Source of the DNA: Halictus rubicundus
Lineage: Eukaryota > Arthropoda > Insecta > Hymenoptera > Halictidae
Reading direction: 5' to 3'
NCBI RefSeq assembly: GCF_050948215.1
Contig: NC_135149.1
Location: 1 to 64,000, forward strand
DNA length: 64,000 bases
Part shown: piece after piece, positions 34,109 to 45,410 of the stretch
Layout of the letters: the number at the start of each line of letters is the position of its first letter
Position numbering within the stretch: the stretch's first letter is position 1
The notes under the pieces: generated by a model
Told to the model about the DNA's origin: nothing
Database searches by the model: none
What the model saw: the letters and a program-made list of their open reading frames with translations, nothing else
Position numbers and translations under genes: made by a program

Positions 34109-34600
34109 ATAGTATTTTAAACAATACCACTGGGTTATGTGTCGTTTATTGTTTTATTAGTAGCTAAAGAAGGTGGCGCAGGTAGCAGCGTGACGCGATG
34201 CTAATTACCGCGGCGGAGTAAGGGTACCGACTTTTATAGCCAATTCGCCTGTGAATTTCTACAGTCGTTGGGCCTTCGGTCAAAATATACCTGCAGCCTT
34301 TTTAAACTGTGAATCCTCGAAGCTGGAGTTTCTGAAGAACTATAGCATTTCTGAAGAACACGAATATTTTTGTTACGGTGAGAGAGGGGGAAACGTAAAG
34401 TGTCTTAAGAATGTATAAATATGGGCACTTTTTGCTACTCGTGCTATTAGTCTATCTGCATTACGGTTTGTAAAGCAACGTGCATATTAAGAAGTTAAGA
34501 CTATTTCTTTCGGATTTTAAAACAGTGCCACATAAAACAAATAATTTCTGGCGATAATCAAAAAAACATCCGATAATTATATTAATTTTACTTTTGCTGA

Positions 34601-35767
34601 TTGTTTATTTTTCTTGTTAGATTCGTTTTTATAAACATGAAGATCAATCCGACGAACGTTATAAACATTTTGATGGAAACATATAACAGTAATAATAACG
34701 AGGGAACACCCACGAATGGGAAGGAAATTGAACTGGCACACATTATTATAGATCTGATTGATAGGTACAGAGAAACAGGGTACATGAATTTCGAAACGCA
34801 ACAACAATTAATATTCGATGACCTAACATACGAACCGACTTCATTTAATGTTCCCGAAAACGAAGAAGATTTGGAATCAGCGTCAACATCGAAACCGTCG
34901 TCTTCAAGTTCTCCGGACGAGAGTCCAGAAGAAATGGAATATGTAGACATTGATTTAGAATATAAGACGAAAGCTGTAGATTATTGGAAGAGTGGAAGAA
35001 AAAGACCACTAAACTTCCAAACTGTAAAAAACCAATACAAGAAATTGAAGAGACAATCAGATTTATACAGATGGGAAGAACAAATTAATAAAGGCGGATG
35101 TCGTTACGATAAACTTAAAGCAATTGCACATGCTACACTTGAAAAATTTATTGTAGCAAGAAATAATAAAATTTTAGTACACCACATAGATTTGAGACGG
35201 TGGGCAATGATCGAAAATTTATCAATAAATTTAGCAGGATTTCAGGCATCGTCCTTTTGGTTGTGGAAGTTTAAAGAGAACTATAATATAGTATCAAGAA
35301 AAACGACGAAACTCGTTACCCGCCATCATAGTAACCATTTAACAGATTTGAACGCAGCAGCAGAAGATTTTGTGTGTCATGTGAAAGGGTATTTTGAAAA
35401 TTATGGCGCAAGCAATATTTTCAATAGTGATCAAAGTGGGTTCCAGTTGGAATTGCACTCTGGTCGAACACTTTCACACAAAGGTGAAAAAGAAACGGGT
35501 GCTCTTGTCCAATCCATATCGTCAACAACTCACAGCTACACTATGCAGCCCACAATTTCAGCTGATGGACAGTTGCCATCGCCATTGTATATTGTTTTGA
35601 AAGAAGTCAAAGGGCAGGTAGGACCCCGTGTACGAAGAAGTGTATTCACGGCACCTAATGTCCACATTGTAGCTTCCACATCGGGTAAACTAACGAAAGA
35701 ATTATTTAGAACGTTGTTGACTGAAGTATTTCCGGCTGCTACCTGCGCCACCTTCTTTAGCTACTAA
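34601..35767 (+). CDS. pogo/Tigger-like DDE transposase, C-terminally truncated
   Basis: The open frame is 388 codons. An internal ATG at 34637 (MKINPTN) is as plausible as the upstream start. After an acidic/Ser-rich linker (residues 80-115), an HTH/CENP-B-like part spans about 120-255 (AVDYWKSGRKRPLNFQTVKNQYK ends before RRWAMIENL and FWLWKFKENYNI). The DDE fold begins with IFNSDQSGFQLEL, giving the first catalytic Asp near residue 275, then HSYTMQPTISADGQLPSPLYI and ASTSGKLTKELF. The frame then runs straight into the inverted arm and stops at 35765. The second and third catalytic acids are therefore missing, and the product would be catalytically dead. Superfamily assignment is from motif style. 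Confidence 0.65.
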   Translation: MFIFLVRFVFINMKINPTNVINILMETYNSNNNEGTPTNGKEIELAHIIIDLIDRYRETGYMNFETQQQLIFDDLTYEPTSFNVPENEEDLESASTSKPSSSSSPDESPEEMEYVDIDLEYKTKAVDYWKSGRKRPLNFQTVKNQYKKLKRQSDLYRWEEQINKGGCRYDKLKAIAHATLEKFIVARNNKILVHHIDLRRWAMIENLSINLAGFQASSFWLWKFKENYNIVSRKTTKLVTRHHSNHLTDLNAAAEDFVCHVKGYFENYGASNIFNSDQSGFQLELHSGRTLSHKGEKETGALVQSISSTTHSYTMQPTISADGQLPSPLYIVLKEVKGQVGPRVRRSVFTAPNVHIVASTSGKLTKELFRTLLTEVFPAATCATFFSY

Positions 35768-36331
35768 TAAAACAATAAACGACACATAACCCAGTGGTAT
35801 TGTTTAAAATACTATACACGTTTATACTAAATGCTTATATTTCGATGAAACAAGCCAGAATTCCTTCCTACGCACGCCAGGTGCAAGACTATCTTCCATT
35901 ATGCATAATTATTGTTAAATGGCAAAAAAAAAGAAAATCCTGAAACATGTATCCCCTATTTTGGATCAAAGATCACACACCCAAGTTTACATTAAAATAA
36001 ACTAACAATAAATAAAAGAAACTGCAAAAAAAATAAAATTTTTAATATATTGTTTAAACAAAAAACTTTTGTTAAAATTTTCTTGCGCGACTACATTTCC
36101 CATTGAAAAACACACAATTTAAAAAAAAAATTCAAATTTTTTCGACCTCTGGTTTCCGAGATATCTCAAAAAATATGGTTTTGACCCCCAATTTTGAGGG
36201 CTGTTTTCACCCCTTCAAAGTGGATGTCTGCCGATAAAAAAAAACACGTGTCAAATATTTTTCAAAGAACTATAAGGTCCCATAAGTTTCATCAAAATCG
36301 TATTTTCGCATCTGAATATGTTCTCTTGTAA

Positions 36332-36953
36332 GTCAAAGAACAAAAGATTTTCGATTTCCATGTTTCTTATAGTAAATCGATCTACGTATATTCTTATATT
36401 ATGAAAGAACTTTTTCCAAATAGTCACGAAGCAAGGAATGGCACGATGATGTCACTTTCGTATTTATCCACAGAAACTTTAAGTTTATTTCGATAGTGGG
36501 GTAAGTAATTTATGTTTTATACGTGCGTTGTGAAATTTTGGGGAAATGAAAGTAATAAAAAACTTTCCCATTATGTCGTTAAATAACCACTCAGGTAAGT
36601 TAACTTTATATAAAAGTGTTAATCTCCACAAAAAATACCGATGGACAATCAGTCAATTGGTTAAAAATGCTGTCGTTACGATGTTAAAAAAAACCGTACA
36701 AAGACATAATGAATCTACATACTACCTTTCATTCCACCGATTCATCCTGAGTATTTTAAAGTCCTTAATGTATCCGAAACAGAATATTTTGTAGCTTAAG
36801 CAGAAGATAATTAGTTTATTATACAAAATTACAATATGTGTAATATAAATAAATAAGTCTGTTTGCTTTTAACTTGTTTTCTTAATCAAAAGCATTATGT
36901 ATTTTTGTTCATCGTAAGTCATTAACTAAAAGAAATATTAATTTTGAAAATGG
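36332..36953. other. AT-rich intergenic sequence, no gene seen
   Basis: Apart from short open frames such as 36546-36794, which has no recognisable motif, nothing is visible. Confidence 0.4.
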
Positions 36954-37657
36954 TGTTGGTCGTTGTTCAGAATTCGAATTCTGGAGTTGCCGGCCGTTAC
37001 GACTGCCGTCAAGCGTTCGCTCCAGTTCCTTTTTTTTCGAATGTGTTTCGAGTCGCGTAGCGATTGCTTGTTACCGTTGGGCGAGGTCGCATAATATTTG
37101 TCAGACCTCATTGCCGGTAAACCTCCTCTATTCGAATCTCGACCGAGTTGTTTAACTGTATCATACGATCGATCATAACCAATAGCGTACGACCACGTCT
37201 GCCGGTCGAAGAACATTTAAGGCTCTCCCCTGGCGGAGCAGCTCTCTTTTTCTCAGTTCTCGCTCCAGTCAGTTTCAGCTTCAATTCACGTTCTATCCTT
37301 TCGCGACTTTAATACTGTTGTTCTTCGACCAGCCGATATTTCTGCGTCCCGTTATGTGACTCTGCTCGCGACAACATTTTCCTACGCTTGCGTTGAAAAT
37401 TTTTCAATCGCGGCGGCCCTCGTTAAGGTGCCGCTCAAGATTTCCGGCGCGATTCGAAGCAGAGGCGATCACGCCGCAAGATTTCCGTTTGTTGCTCGGC
37501 GACTAGCGGGGCTAAAACCTTTCAACCCGGAAATAAAGTGGATTCACACCGAAAGGACAACATTCTGATTGTCCCATCTTCTACTTGCCTCCTCGCACGC
37601 TCATTTCTGAGGGGTCCCGCCCCACAGGCGACTCCGACCATCGGTCGACGCCAAACA
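36954..37657 (+). repeat. LTR-like block (possible solo LTR)
   Basis: The block begins TGTTGG and a plausible end is CCAAACA. It is GC-richer than its flanks. A TATA-like atttaaggc (about 37214) is followed by tctcagttctcgctcc, and aataaagtgg stands near 37532, about 125 bases before the end, as in an LTR R/U5 region. No TSD is clear, so both boundaries are tentative. Confidence 0.4.
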
Positions 37658-38055
37658 GTCGTCTAAACATTTACCATACACATTTTCAAACAAGTTATTC
37701 ATAAAATTGTACTACGATATATAAATTTCACGTTAGAAGATTGTATATTTTATGAAACATTTTGTTCTATAATGTAAAAATATTTTTTAATATATTCAAA
37801 TGCGAAAGTCTAAATACATATTTCGAAAGAAAATATGTATGACTTACAACCACTTTCATAATCACCGGCTCGGTTATTCATAGAGAATGTGTACAGTTTA
37901 ACAAACTTTTCTTTTCCACCTCTTATACACAAGAAAACCTCCATACTTGAACAAAAGTGAGACTCGAAACACGTGTAAGTATCAAGAGTTGTATTTATAA
38001 TTAACTCTGCTAATAAAAATATCTTAACTCTATTAAATGTCATTCAATCCAACTG
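37658..38055. other. AT-rich intergenic sequence, no gene seen
   Basis: No coding signal or repeat structure recognised. Confidence 0.4.
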
Positions 38056-38059
38056 TATT

Positions 38060-39279
38060 AGACTAGCCATAGGTGCCTTTCGCACTAGGCCTATCTTAAG
38101 CCGTCTAGCAGAAGCTAATGAAGAACCTTTAGAATTCAGAAGAAAAAACTTAGCATGACATACGGCGTAAAACTATCCTCTACCCCATCAAACCCTGCCT
38201 ACACCAAAATTTCTTCTACTCGATATGAACTCAATTATCCAACGATTCCTTCCTAAACCCTTATCCTTCCGATTTAAAGCTTACCTAAATGACATAATCC
38301 AAATTCTCCCCCTCCCCCCAATAACATCAAAATCTCCCATATCCGACCCCCCCCCCCTGGTTAACTCCCCCTCCTAAAATCGATTTTTCACTGAAAATTC
38401 ACCCTAAGGAGCATACTAACCCCCAAATCTATAAAGCCCTTTTCTATGAAATCTCCCAGAAATATCCTGATTATACACACATTTTCACCGACGCCTCCAA
38501 AAGCAAGGAAGGCTCTGGTTGTGGAGTTATCCTCCCTGATAAACATATATTATATAAACTCCACGACTGATGCTTTATCTTCTACAGCGAAGCGTTTGTT
38601 ATTAAATCGGCTCTAGAACTTACCATTAATACTAGTAACCCCAAAGTCTTAATTTTTTGACTCTCTAAGCGTTATTTCTTGTCTGGCAAGTCATGATAAC
38701 AGAGAACCAATAATCCAAAACATATTCAATTGAATCTCAACCTTATACAAAAAAAAAATGAAGGTATTGTATTTGTATGGATCCCCTCACATATGGGAAT
38801 CGCCAGCAATTGAAAGGCTGATACAGCTGCTAAAGAAGCCATAAAAACCTCACCTCAAAATTTTCCGATCTCTCCCAATGATCTAATTGGAGAGATTAAG
38901 TTAAGAACTCAAAGTACCTGGAATGAAAAATGGACTAGCTCCACCCGCCCCCCAACTATTCAAAATAAGGAAAGATATCTATAGTAAGAACTCCTCTAAC
39001 ATTATCCACAGGAAAGACCAAGTACTCACTACGCGACTTAGAATTGGTCACTGAAATATTACACACGTCCATAAAATCTCAAAAAACCCTCCAACTCTCT
39101 GTTCCCCATGAAACAAACCACTATCTATTGAACATATCCTTCTCGAGTGTCCAGCCCTTCAAGCACAATGACAAGCCCACGGCATTCCAGCCAACCTGAG
39201 TGAATGTCTCAACGACCAAAAGACCATTGCACTCGTTCTTATCTTCCTCAAAAAAGTAAACCTATACCACAAAATTTAA
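38060..39279 (+). pseudogene. LINE 3' fragment: RT C-terminus, RNase H and terminal zinc motif (I/Jockey-like), decayed
   Basis: Reading through breaks, 38062-38160 gives LAIGAFRTRPILSRLAEANEEP, the region after the RT palm in I/Jockey-type LINEs. RNase H follows at 38470-38850: YTHIFTDASKSKEGSGCGV, FYSEAFVIKSALEL, KVLIF (frame break) DSLSVISCLASH, then VWIPSHMGIASN and KADTAAKEA. From 39000 comes LRIGH, NITH and LSIEHILLECPALQ, a terminal Cys/His motif, ending at TAA (39277). There are at least two frameshifts. At least seven in-frame stops within the recognisable parts are all TGA. No 5' part remains. Confidence 0.8.
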
Positions 39280-39411
39280 TTATATCACACTCATGTATTA
39301 TTGCGCTAACAATCTATTATTAGATTATAGATACATTATGTAATTATTAGATTATTACAATCTAAATATCTATAATTGTACACCAAAAGTGGTCGCTAAT
39401 GACCTCGATAT
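39280..39411. other. AT-rich tail after the LINE fragment
   Basis: Short runs of ttattagatta-type repeats, plausibly the simple-sequence tail of the LINE or its target. Confidence 0.4.
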
Positions 39412-40267
39412 TGTGACGGGTATCCGTCAGGGTGGAGGGAGTGCCGACTCAGCCGGCTGCCAGGGGTCGGTAGCGCCTCGAGGAGGAATAACTGGTAGTC
39501 GTTTTCTGGTGGAATACTCGTGTTTATTCTCCGTATTTTCTCTATTTACAGTGGGTGCCCACAGGTGGCGTGATTGCGGCGGTATCGCGGCGGATCGGTA
39601 GCGCGGCGGATCGGTAGCGCGGCGGCGCGGTATCGCCTCGACGTCGGGGAGTCGGTCAGGGGTTCGCAGGACGGTCCCGCAGGCTTGCGCCCCTCGGGGG
39701 AGGGATTCCGGCCCGTTTGCACGGTGCCGGCTCGGACGAGTTTCCCGTAGGCTTGCGCCCCTCGGGGGAGGGATTCCGGCCCGTTTGCACGGTGCCGGCT
39801 CGGATGAATTTCCCGTAGGCTTGCGCCCCTCGGGGGAGGGATTCCGGCCCGTTTGCACGGTGCCGGCTCGGACGAGTTTCCCGTAGGCTTGCGCCCCTCG
39901 GGGGAGGGATTCCTGCCCGTTTGCACGGTGCAGGCTCGGATACGGGAACGAGGGTGTCTGGCGGAAACGGTGGTCTCGGTGGGAACGGGGTGCGGTCGGG
40001 TTGGAGGTACAGCGGAGGGCTTACTCGGCGGTCGCTCTCGGTCTCGCATGCCTGGCCTCAACTGCCCCGATTGCTGCTTCTCGCGGCCTACTTATCCTTC
40101 CCACCGCTCACTTCCACTCGCGAGCAGCCGGCTCGTCGCGGCGGCCACCTCGCGGCCGCGACGAGAGGCTGTGCTCGGCCGCGGTCTCGGCGCGCTCGCT
40201 GGGAGTGGGGCGGTGGAAGGCGCGGTGTTAGGCGGGGAAGTCGCGGGCCTTCTATATACCCGTTACA
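39412..40267 (+). mobile_element. Solo LTR (856 bp), TSD ATAT, with four 68-bp repeats
   Basis: The start tgtgacgggtat and the end atacccgttaca are inverted complements with one mismatch, and both flanks read ATAT. The interior is GC-rich. A TATA-like tctatatac stands at the very end. No ORF is recognisable. Confidence 0.85.
39681..39952. repeat. 68-bp tandem repeat, four copies
   Basis: aggcttgcgcccctcggggg starts at 39681, 39749, 39817 and 39885, exactly 68 bases apart each time. The copies are nearly identical, with gacgag/gatgaa variants. Confidence 0.95.
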
Positions 40268-40359
40268 ATATTAATGCGACCTTCATTAATAAATAATATG
40301 CGACGAAACGACGAAACTCGCGTTCCGTCGCGAGCTCGCAAAACTGAACCAAGTGCGAG

Positions 40360-40504
40360 CCAATCCGCGACCGGCCCCTTATGCGAACCAATCCGCGAAA
40401 AGACCTAAGCGCGAACCAATCCGCGAGCACCAACGCTTCGCGAACTTTTCGCGAGGCGGCGCACTCTTCGTAGACCGCGCTTCTGCTATAAATACCGGGG
40501 TGAA
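40360..40504 (+). promoter_or_regulatory. CCAAT-repeat plus TATA-box promoter-like cluster
   Basis: Three CCAATCCGCGA motifs with 28-bp spacing precede a good TATA box (TATAAATA) by about 70-145 bases, which is the classical arrangement of CCAAT and TATA elements. Confidence 0.5.
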
Positions 40505-41145
40505 ACGCGATCAAATCGGAGTTGGCTTGGGATTGCTCATGGAGGATCATCTCCGAGCTCCTGACCCCTCGCAGCCGGTTGTGAACACGCATACTACGGC
40601 TTCTTCCGTGTGTGTATGCGAGCACGCTGGTATCAGGAGGAACGCATACTACGGCTTCTTCCGTGTGTGGGCGAAACCGACACCGCGAGCGAGTCTCGAG
40701 TGAGCAGTCGGGCGAGAGCCGTGCTTCTAGGCACTGCTGGTCGTCGCGCGCTCCGGCCCTCTCCCCACTACCCGATTCCCGATTCCGTCGATCCTGCGAA
40801 ATCCACTCGTCGGTCCGCGACCGGGCGTCGCGTCTCATTCGTGTCAGTCCTCGTCTAACCGCAGCCGCGTTCGGAGCTCGTCCTGTACGAGTAACGACGC
40901 CAGTGACGGGAAGCTCGTTCTCTGGGTTCGTCTGGGTGCGAGCAACCCCCACCGCGATCTGACTGGGGACGACGGGTGGGGCGTTCCGTCGGTCCGGATT
41001 CGGAGTCGATTCGCGACCACCGTGAGCTCAGCCTCAGCGTAGAACGCCAATTCACAACTTCTCGCTGAGCCGCGGTGGTTCCTACCGTCCAGCTGCAGAT
41101 CCGGAATCCGGCAGACTTCAGGAATCGAGGCTACGATTTCGTCGT

Positions 41146-41400
41146 AAAGAGCGAGCCCTGTTCGCTCCGCGTTTCCGTCGCGAGAGAATCGAGTCCTGTT
41201 CGCTCCGCGTTTTCCGTCGTAAGGGAAGCGAGTCCCGTTCGCTCCGCGTACCCGTCGTAAAAAGCGAGTCCTGTTCGCTCCGCGTTACCGCCGTAAGAGG
41301 AGCGAGTCCCGTTCGCTCCGCGTATCTGCCGTAAAGAGCGAGTCCTGTTCGCTCCGCGTTTTGTATATAAAAGCGAGTCCAGATCACTTCGCGTTCCGCC
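41146..41400. repeat. 36-41-bp tandem repeat, about seven copies
   Basis: gcgagtcctgttcgctccgc and close variants start near 41149, 41188, 41228, 41264, 41302, 41338 and 41373. Copies alternate tcctgttcg and tcccgttcg. Confidence 0.85.
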
Positions 41401-41712
41401 GTTTTATCACTTCGCGTTAATTAGAATTAAGATAGGTTATAAGCGTAGGTTAAATTGTTATGATAACGTGTCGTTTCCTCGCGCTGCTTACAGCCAGCCG
41501 TTTCACCGGAACCCGCCAGCCGAGACACGCCGTCGTGCTCCGGGGCGAACCGCCGCCGGAAATAAAGTTGATATCTTTTCCATAAGAACCGTCTCTAATT
41601 ATTTCACCTGCTGTCCTCTCCACCGACCCTGGCGACTGAGCAAATCCAGGAGAGGACAGAACTCGCCTTCCTTTCGCGATTAAACGCTGACGTAAGAAAC
41701 GCTCCCGTTACA

Positions 41713-42742
41713 AATATTAAAAAAAAAATATGACTAAAATTCAGTTTTTTCCTTTGACTATCAATTTTCAATTTATTTAACGATTACTGTGCAACTACCT
41801 TTACATCGGCAAAATATTACGATAAATATTATGGTATATTCTAATAAAGATTAGGATTCCACTACAAAAACTAATAACAAAGTTATTAAGAAAATCTAAT
41901 AACATAGTTTTATTATAGATAATTGTATCTATTTTTCCTTATATATAAATGTGTTGAAATTTGTCAGTGTTTGGAACTATAGGGAAGGAAGGAGGTATAA
42001 AGGTTGTGAAAGAGACGGATAGAGAATAATAGTGGACTGTATGTGAATAACAAAATAGTATATTAAACAGAAGTGAAAAAAGTACAAGAGAGCGATGAAT
42101 AGAAAAGGTGCAAAACAGCGGCGAATATAGGGAAGTGATGATGTAACGGACAAATCGTGAAGCGCACAATTTGGGAGAGAAAAGAGTCGTGAAGCGCACG
42201 AATACCCCGCGTAAGGACCCCGCGCTGCGGTTATCGCGAGTTATTTATACTGTGCGGCGCACCGACAGCGGAAGGAGTAAGGAGTGGGGTTTTTGAACAT
42301 GACGAAGGATTTGGCAGTGCCGAACGTTAGTTTGCGCACGAGGGCAATGCCCTAACGACCGCTGCTGCACAGGAGACAAGGACGGTGGGTAATGGATGTG
42401 ATATTTTGGAATATGGGAAACGGTGGCTCACGCGACAAGTAATACATCTACGTAAACATAAGGGTTACGTCTGCGTTCGTTCACCCGGTCTCGGCGCCGA
42501 GCTCGATCAGCTGGGCTATTGTCAACGCCGAGACACGGTCGCACCGAGGTAGTTCTTCTGCGGATTAGCGAGCAAAAACTTTATGGCCTCTATGTAAGAA
42601 CCGTCGTGGACCGAAATGGTTTTGCGTTACCGGAGTTACCGGTAACGCCTGCAACGATTTTGAACACAAAGAAATTACTTTTGAGTATGTATTGCATTCA
42701 ATTAAACAAAATAAATCCTCTTTTGGAAGCTTTTAAGTAACA
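41713..42742. other. Intergenic; AT-rich, then a short CpG-rich patch (42180-42560); no gene seen
   Basis: Nothing codes recognisably. The CpG-rich patch includes gagttatttatactgtgcg and ends with ctcggcgccgagctcg, a palindromic GC stretch. I cannot name it. Confidence 0.4.
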
Positions 42743-42985
42743 TTAACACTTTGAACGCCAAACTAGAAACCCCAAAAATTCCATAAAATCAAAGTAAGTT
42801 ATTTAATGAAATAAAAATTGCAAAAAATTAAATGTATGATACTGAGTAATCCTCCAACTTTCTTGCATGTTACAGATCCTAATCAAGTTTAATAGAATGA
42901 ATATATCAACGTAAAAATTCATTTTAAAACCTGCACAAATAATTCCGTCACCCACATATGGGTGACGTGGCATTCAACGTGTTAA
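42743..42985. mobile_element. piggyBac-like MITE 1
   Basis: It starts TTAACACTTTGAACGCCA and ends TGGCATTCAACGTGTTAA, which are inverted repeats with two mismatches, bounded by TTAA. The body of about 240 bp is AT-rich without ORFs. TTAA is the strict target of piggyBac-superfamily elements. Confidence 0.75.
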
Positions 42986-43230
42986 CCAGTTAAGCGTGGA
43001 GTTTAATTTGAAAAATCCCTCACGGCGCGGAATTAAAATCAAGCAATGACGAATAGACACGTCGAACGCAGGCCAAATGCGGCTATTATAAAAGCCAAAG
43101 CGCTTGTAAAGCTAAATGAGAAAGAATTACATTTTTATTCGATAAGAAATTAACAATTCGTTAACGTTAACCGCACCGCAATAGAATTTTGAATGACGTG
43201 TATACACGTCAAACACGCTTAACTGGTTAA
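42982..43230. mobile_element. piggyBac-like MITE 2, sharing TTAA with MITE 1
   Basis: TTAACCAGTTAAGCGTG at 42982 and CACGCTTAACTGGTTAA ending at 43230 are perfect 17-base inverted repeats including TTAA. The left TTAA is also the right TTAA of MITE 1. The body is about 240 bp, non-coding. Confidence 0.82.
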
Positions 43231-45410
43231 GAAGAAAAAGTCATTTCTAGTGGAAGGTTTACTCTTTAGTTACATAATTTAATATTTCATGTTTTATATA
43301 ATCAGAAATTATTATGAAATAACTTATTGAAGGGAAGTTTTCTTGAGTCACGTATTATTTTATCATTACAATTCTATCATAGTCTTAGTCTTGTACCTGA
43401 TTTGCATCATAAGGAAGGATGATGAATAATGCTCTTAGCACCAATTTTTTAATTAAATTTAAAAAGAACAATTTTAAACAGTAAATAGATATTTCATTAT
43501 ATTTCAGTAATTTGTATACATATATTTGTTATACATACTGTTAAGTGTGAAATTGTGTGTACATGTATATACGCTCTGGTGACAGTGGCCGGGAAAATAA
43601 CACGTACGAACAGGTTCATTTATACAGGTACGAAAGAATGTTTGAGGATAAAGTTATCGTTTCTGGAGGGGGACATAAGTCTATGTGGGTAAATCACATT
43701 TTCGAAATCATATATTCCAAGATCTTACGAACCGTAACGTTTTTTTAAATGAAATGATATATTTTCTAATTATGTTTTGGTATAGCGTCTCAAGACGAAT
43801 TCAATGAGCTATTGTAAGAAATACAATGTTTAGGCACACTGTTCAGGCAACTCCGACGTGCTACATGTAACTGGTAACGCAAGTGTTCAAAATGACGACC
43901 TTGAACATGGATACAGTAATATATCAACAATCAGGGAGAATACGAAAATATTCGAAGAGTGCTTTGAGCCAATTAGTCTTCCATTAAAGTTGCTCTTGAG
44001 TGACCTTGAACGATCTTCTAATAGGTCATTGTAATCGTCTTGGTACACTCCATCAGAATGTAAATAAAAATCATATCATCCCATATAAAGAAACATTTAA
44101 TGTTCGTAAGATCTCGGACCTTGAGACGAGCTTCACTCACACAGACTTCTGCCCCCCCCCCCCCCCTAAATACTATAACTTTCTCCTGAAACATTTCTTT
44201 ATATTTGTATAAATAACGAGGTTATTAGGGGTAGCAGAATTAAATGAGACACTTTGTATATAGAATTACATAAAATCAAAGAGAAGTGTTTAGACAAAAT
44301 ACATGTTTTTTTGCTTTTCTTATAAATATATCTTCTCAATCTTTTGATGAACAGCATATATACCTGTAGTTAGGTAGTATTTGTTATTAATGATTATTAA
44401 ACAAAGGACGTATACAGTTATTAAGCTTCAACGCTTGAAAAATAATTTTTAACATCTTGAATGCATAAAAAACACCTGCATTATGCGTTATTGAAAAAAT
44501 GAAACACAATTTGCACTCTTTACCACAACAAATAGTAAACTTTTGGATATCTCTAATAAAGAATGAATTTTGAAACATGCATGGTAATTGTCTGTAAATA
44601 TAAACTAACAGTAAAACAATAGATACTCAATTGGTGCAGTAAACAAATAATTTCTTTTTTATTTTCGCTAATTATCTTCACATCTATTTTCTCTTCACTG
44701 ACCTGGCTATTTCGCATTTTTCTTGTAATCATGTAAAGATATCTCGAAATTAATCGCCAAATTCTTGTCATTCATTGGAAATAGTTTCAAAACAAATATT
44801 CAATTGATCCTTGACCATCTTCTATTTTTTCTTCAATTATCCTGTCGCATTTTTAAGTAGGAGTTTTCAATTTATTAATTGTTCAATAATAACGAAAATT
44901 TACTCCTATCCTATCTATTTTACGACATTGAATATTTTCAAAGGTCACTTTTCGGGAAAAAGTAATAGAAATTTGTATGCAATACTTTCCAAGTTCTTTC
45001 CATTTGTAATTACCAATGTTGCATAGTCAACATTGAAGACTTATCATCTCCTTTCAAATTAATATTTAGCTTTTTATATCATTTACACAACTGTTTGGAA
45101 TTATATTCAGTGATCATTCAACTTCATTTCTGGTTTTATATTCGCCTTTATTTTGTTGATTTCTCGACGATTTGGCCATGAGAGACTGATCGGAAATCAA
45201 CATGATGCTGAATTTCATCGATTGAAGAGAGTTAGTAATTTACAATCCATTGTAGAACGCTTGTATCACTTCCACCGGTAGAAATTAATCGTGTGTCGTC
45301 ATGCAGGAATGATACATTTGTAACGTGGCTTGAGTGGCCGCCATATGTATGACAGAGCGACTGAAACAAAGAAATTTTATTTTTATTTATTTTATTAAAT
45401 GCCAGCCAGG
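43231..45410. other. AT-rich intergenic sequence, no gene seen
   Basis: About 2.2 kb of AT-rich DNA. Short open frames have no recognisable motif. A C12 run at about 44155 is the only striking local feature. Confidence 0.4.

Larger units (their letters stand above)
32280..36331 (+). mobile_element. pogo/Tigger-like DNA transposon with ~600-bp inverted arms, carrying a nested solo LTR
   Basis: The left end acaagggaacatattcag near 32281 pairs with ctgaatatgttctcttgt near 36330. The inverted match continues inward for about 600 bases: the left arm is 32280-32801 plus 34109-34189, and the right arm is about 35738-36331. The flanks can be read as TA or TAA on both sides. The transposase ORF lies between the arms. 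The left arm is broken by a solo LTR (32802-34108). Removing the LTR leaves about 2.7 kb. The interior is truncated at the right arm, so the copy cannot encode a complete transposase. Confidence 0.75.
40268..41712 (+). other. CpG-rich promoter-like / LTR-like block
   Basis: Three copies of ccaatccgcga begin at 40360, 40388 and 40416, exactly 28 bases apart. A TATA box (tataaata, 40497-40504) follows about 70 bases downstream of the last copy. A 27-base phrase starting cgcatactacggcttcttcc occurs at 40588 and 40642. An aataaagttgat at 41563 and the end cgctcccgttaca (41712) resemble an LTR R/U5. It could be another LTR whose start I cannot place, or a host CpG-island promoter with its 5' UTR. 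No protein is recognised. Confidence 0.45.

Noticed and set aside
39412..41712. A single 2.3-kb LTR from tgtgacggg to cccgttaca at 41712
   Set aside because: The shorter element ending at 40267 has a longer inverted tip match and an exact ATAT duplication; the longer version does not.
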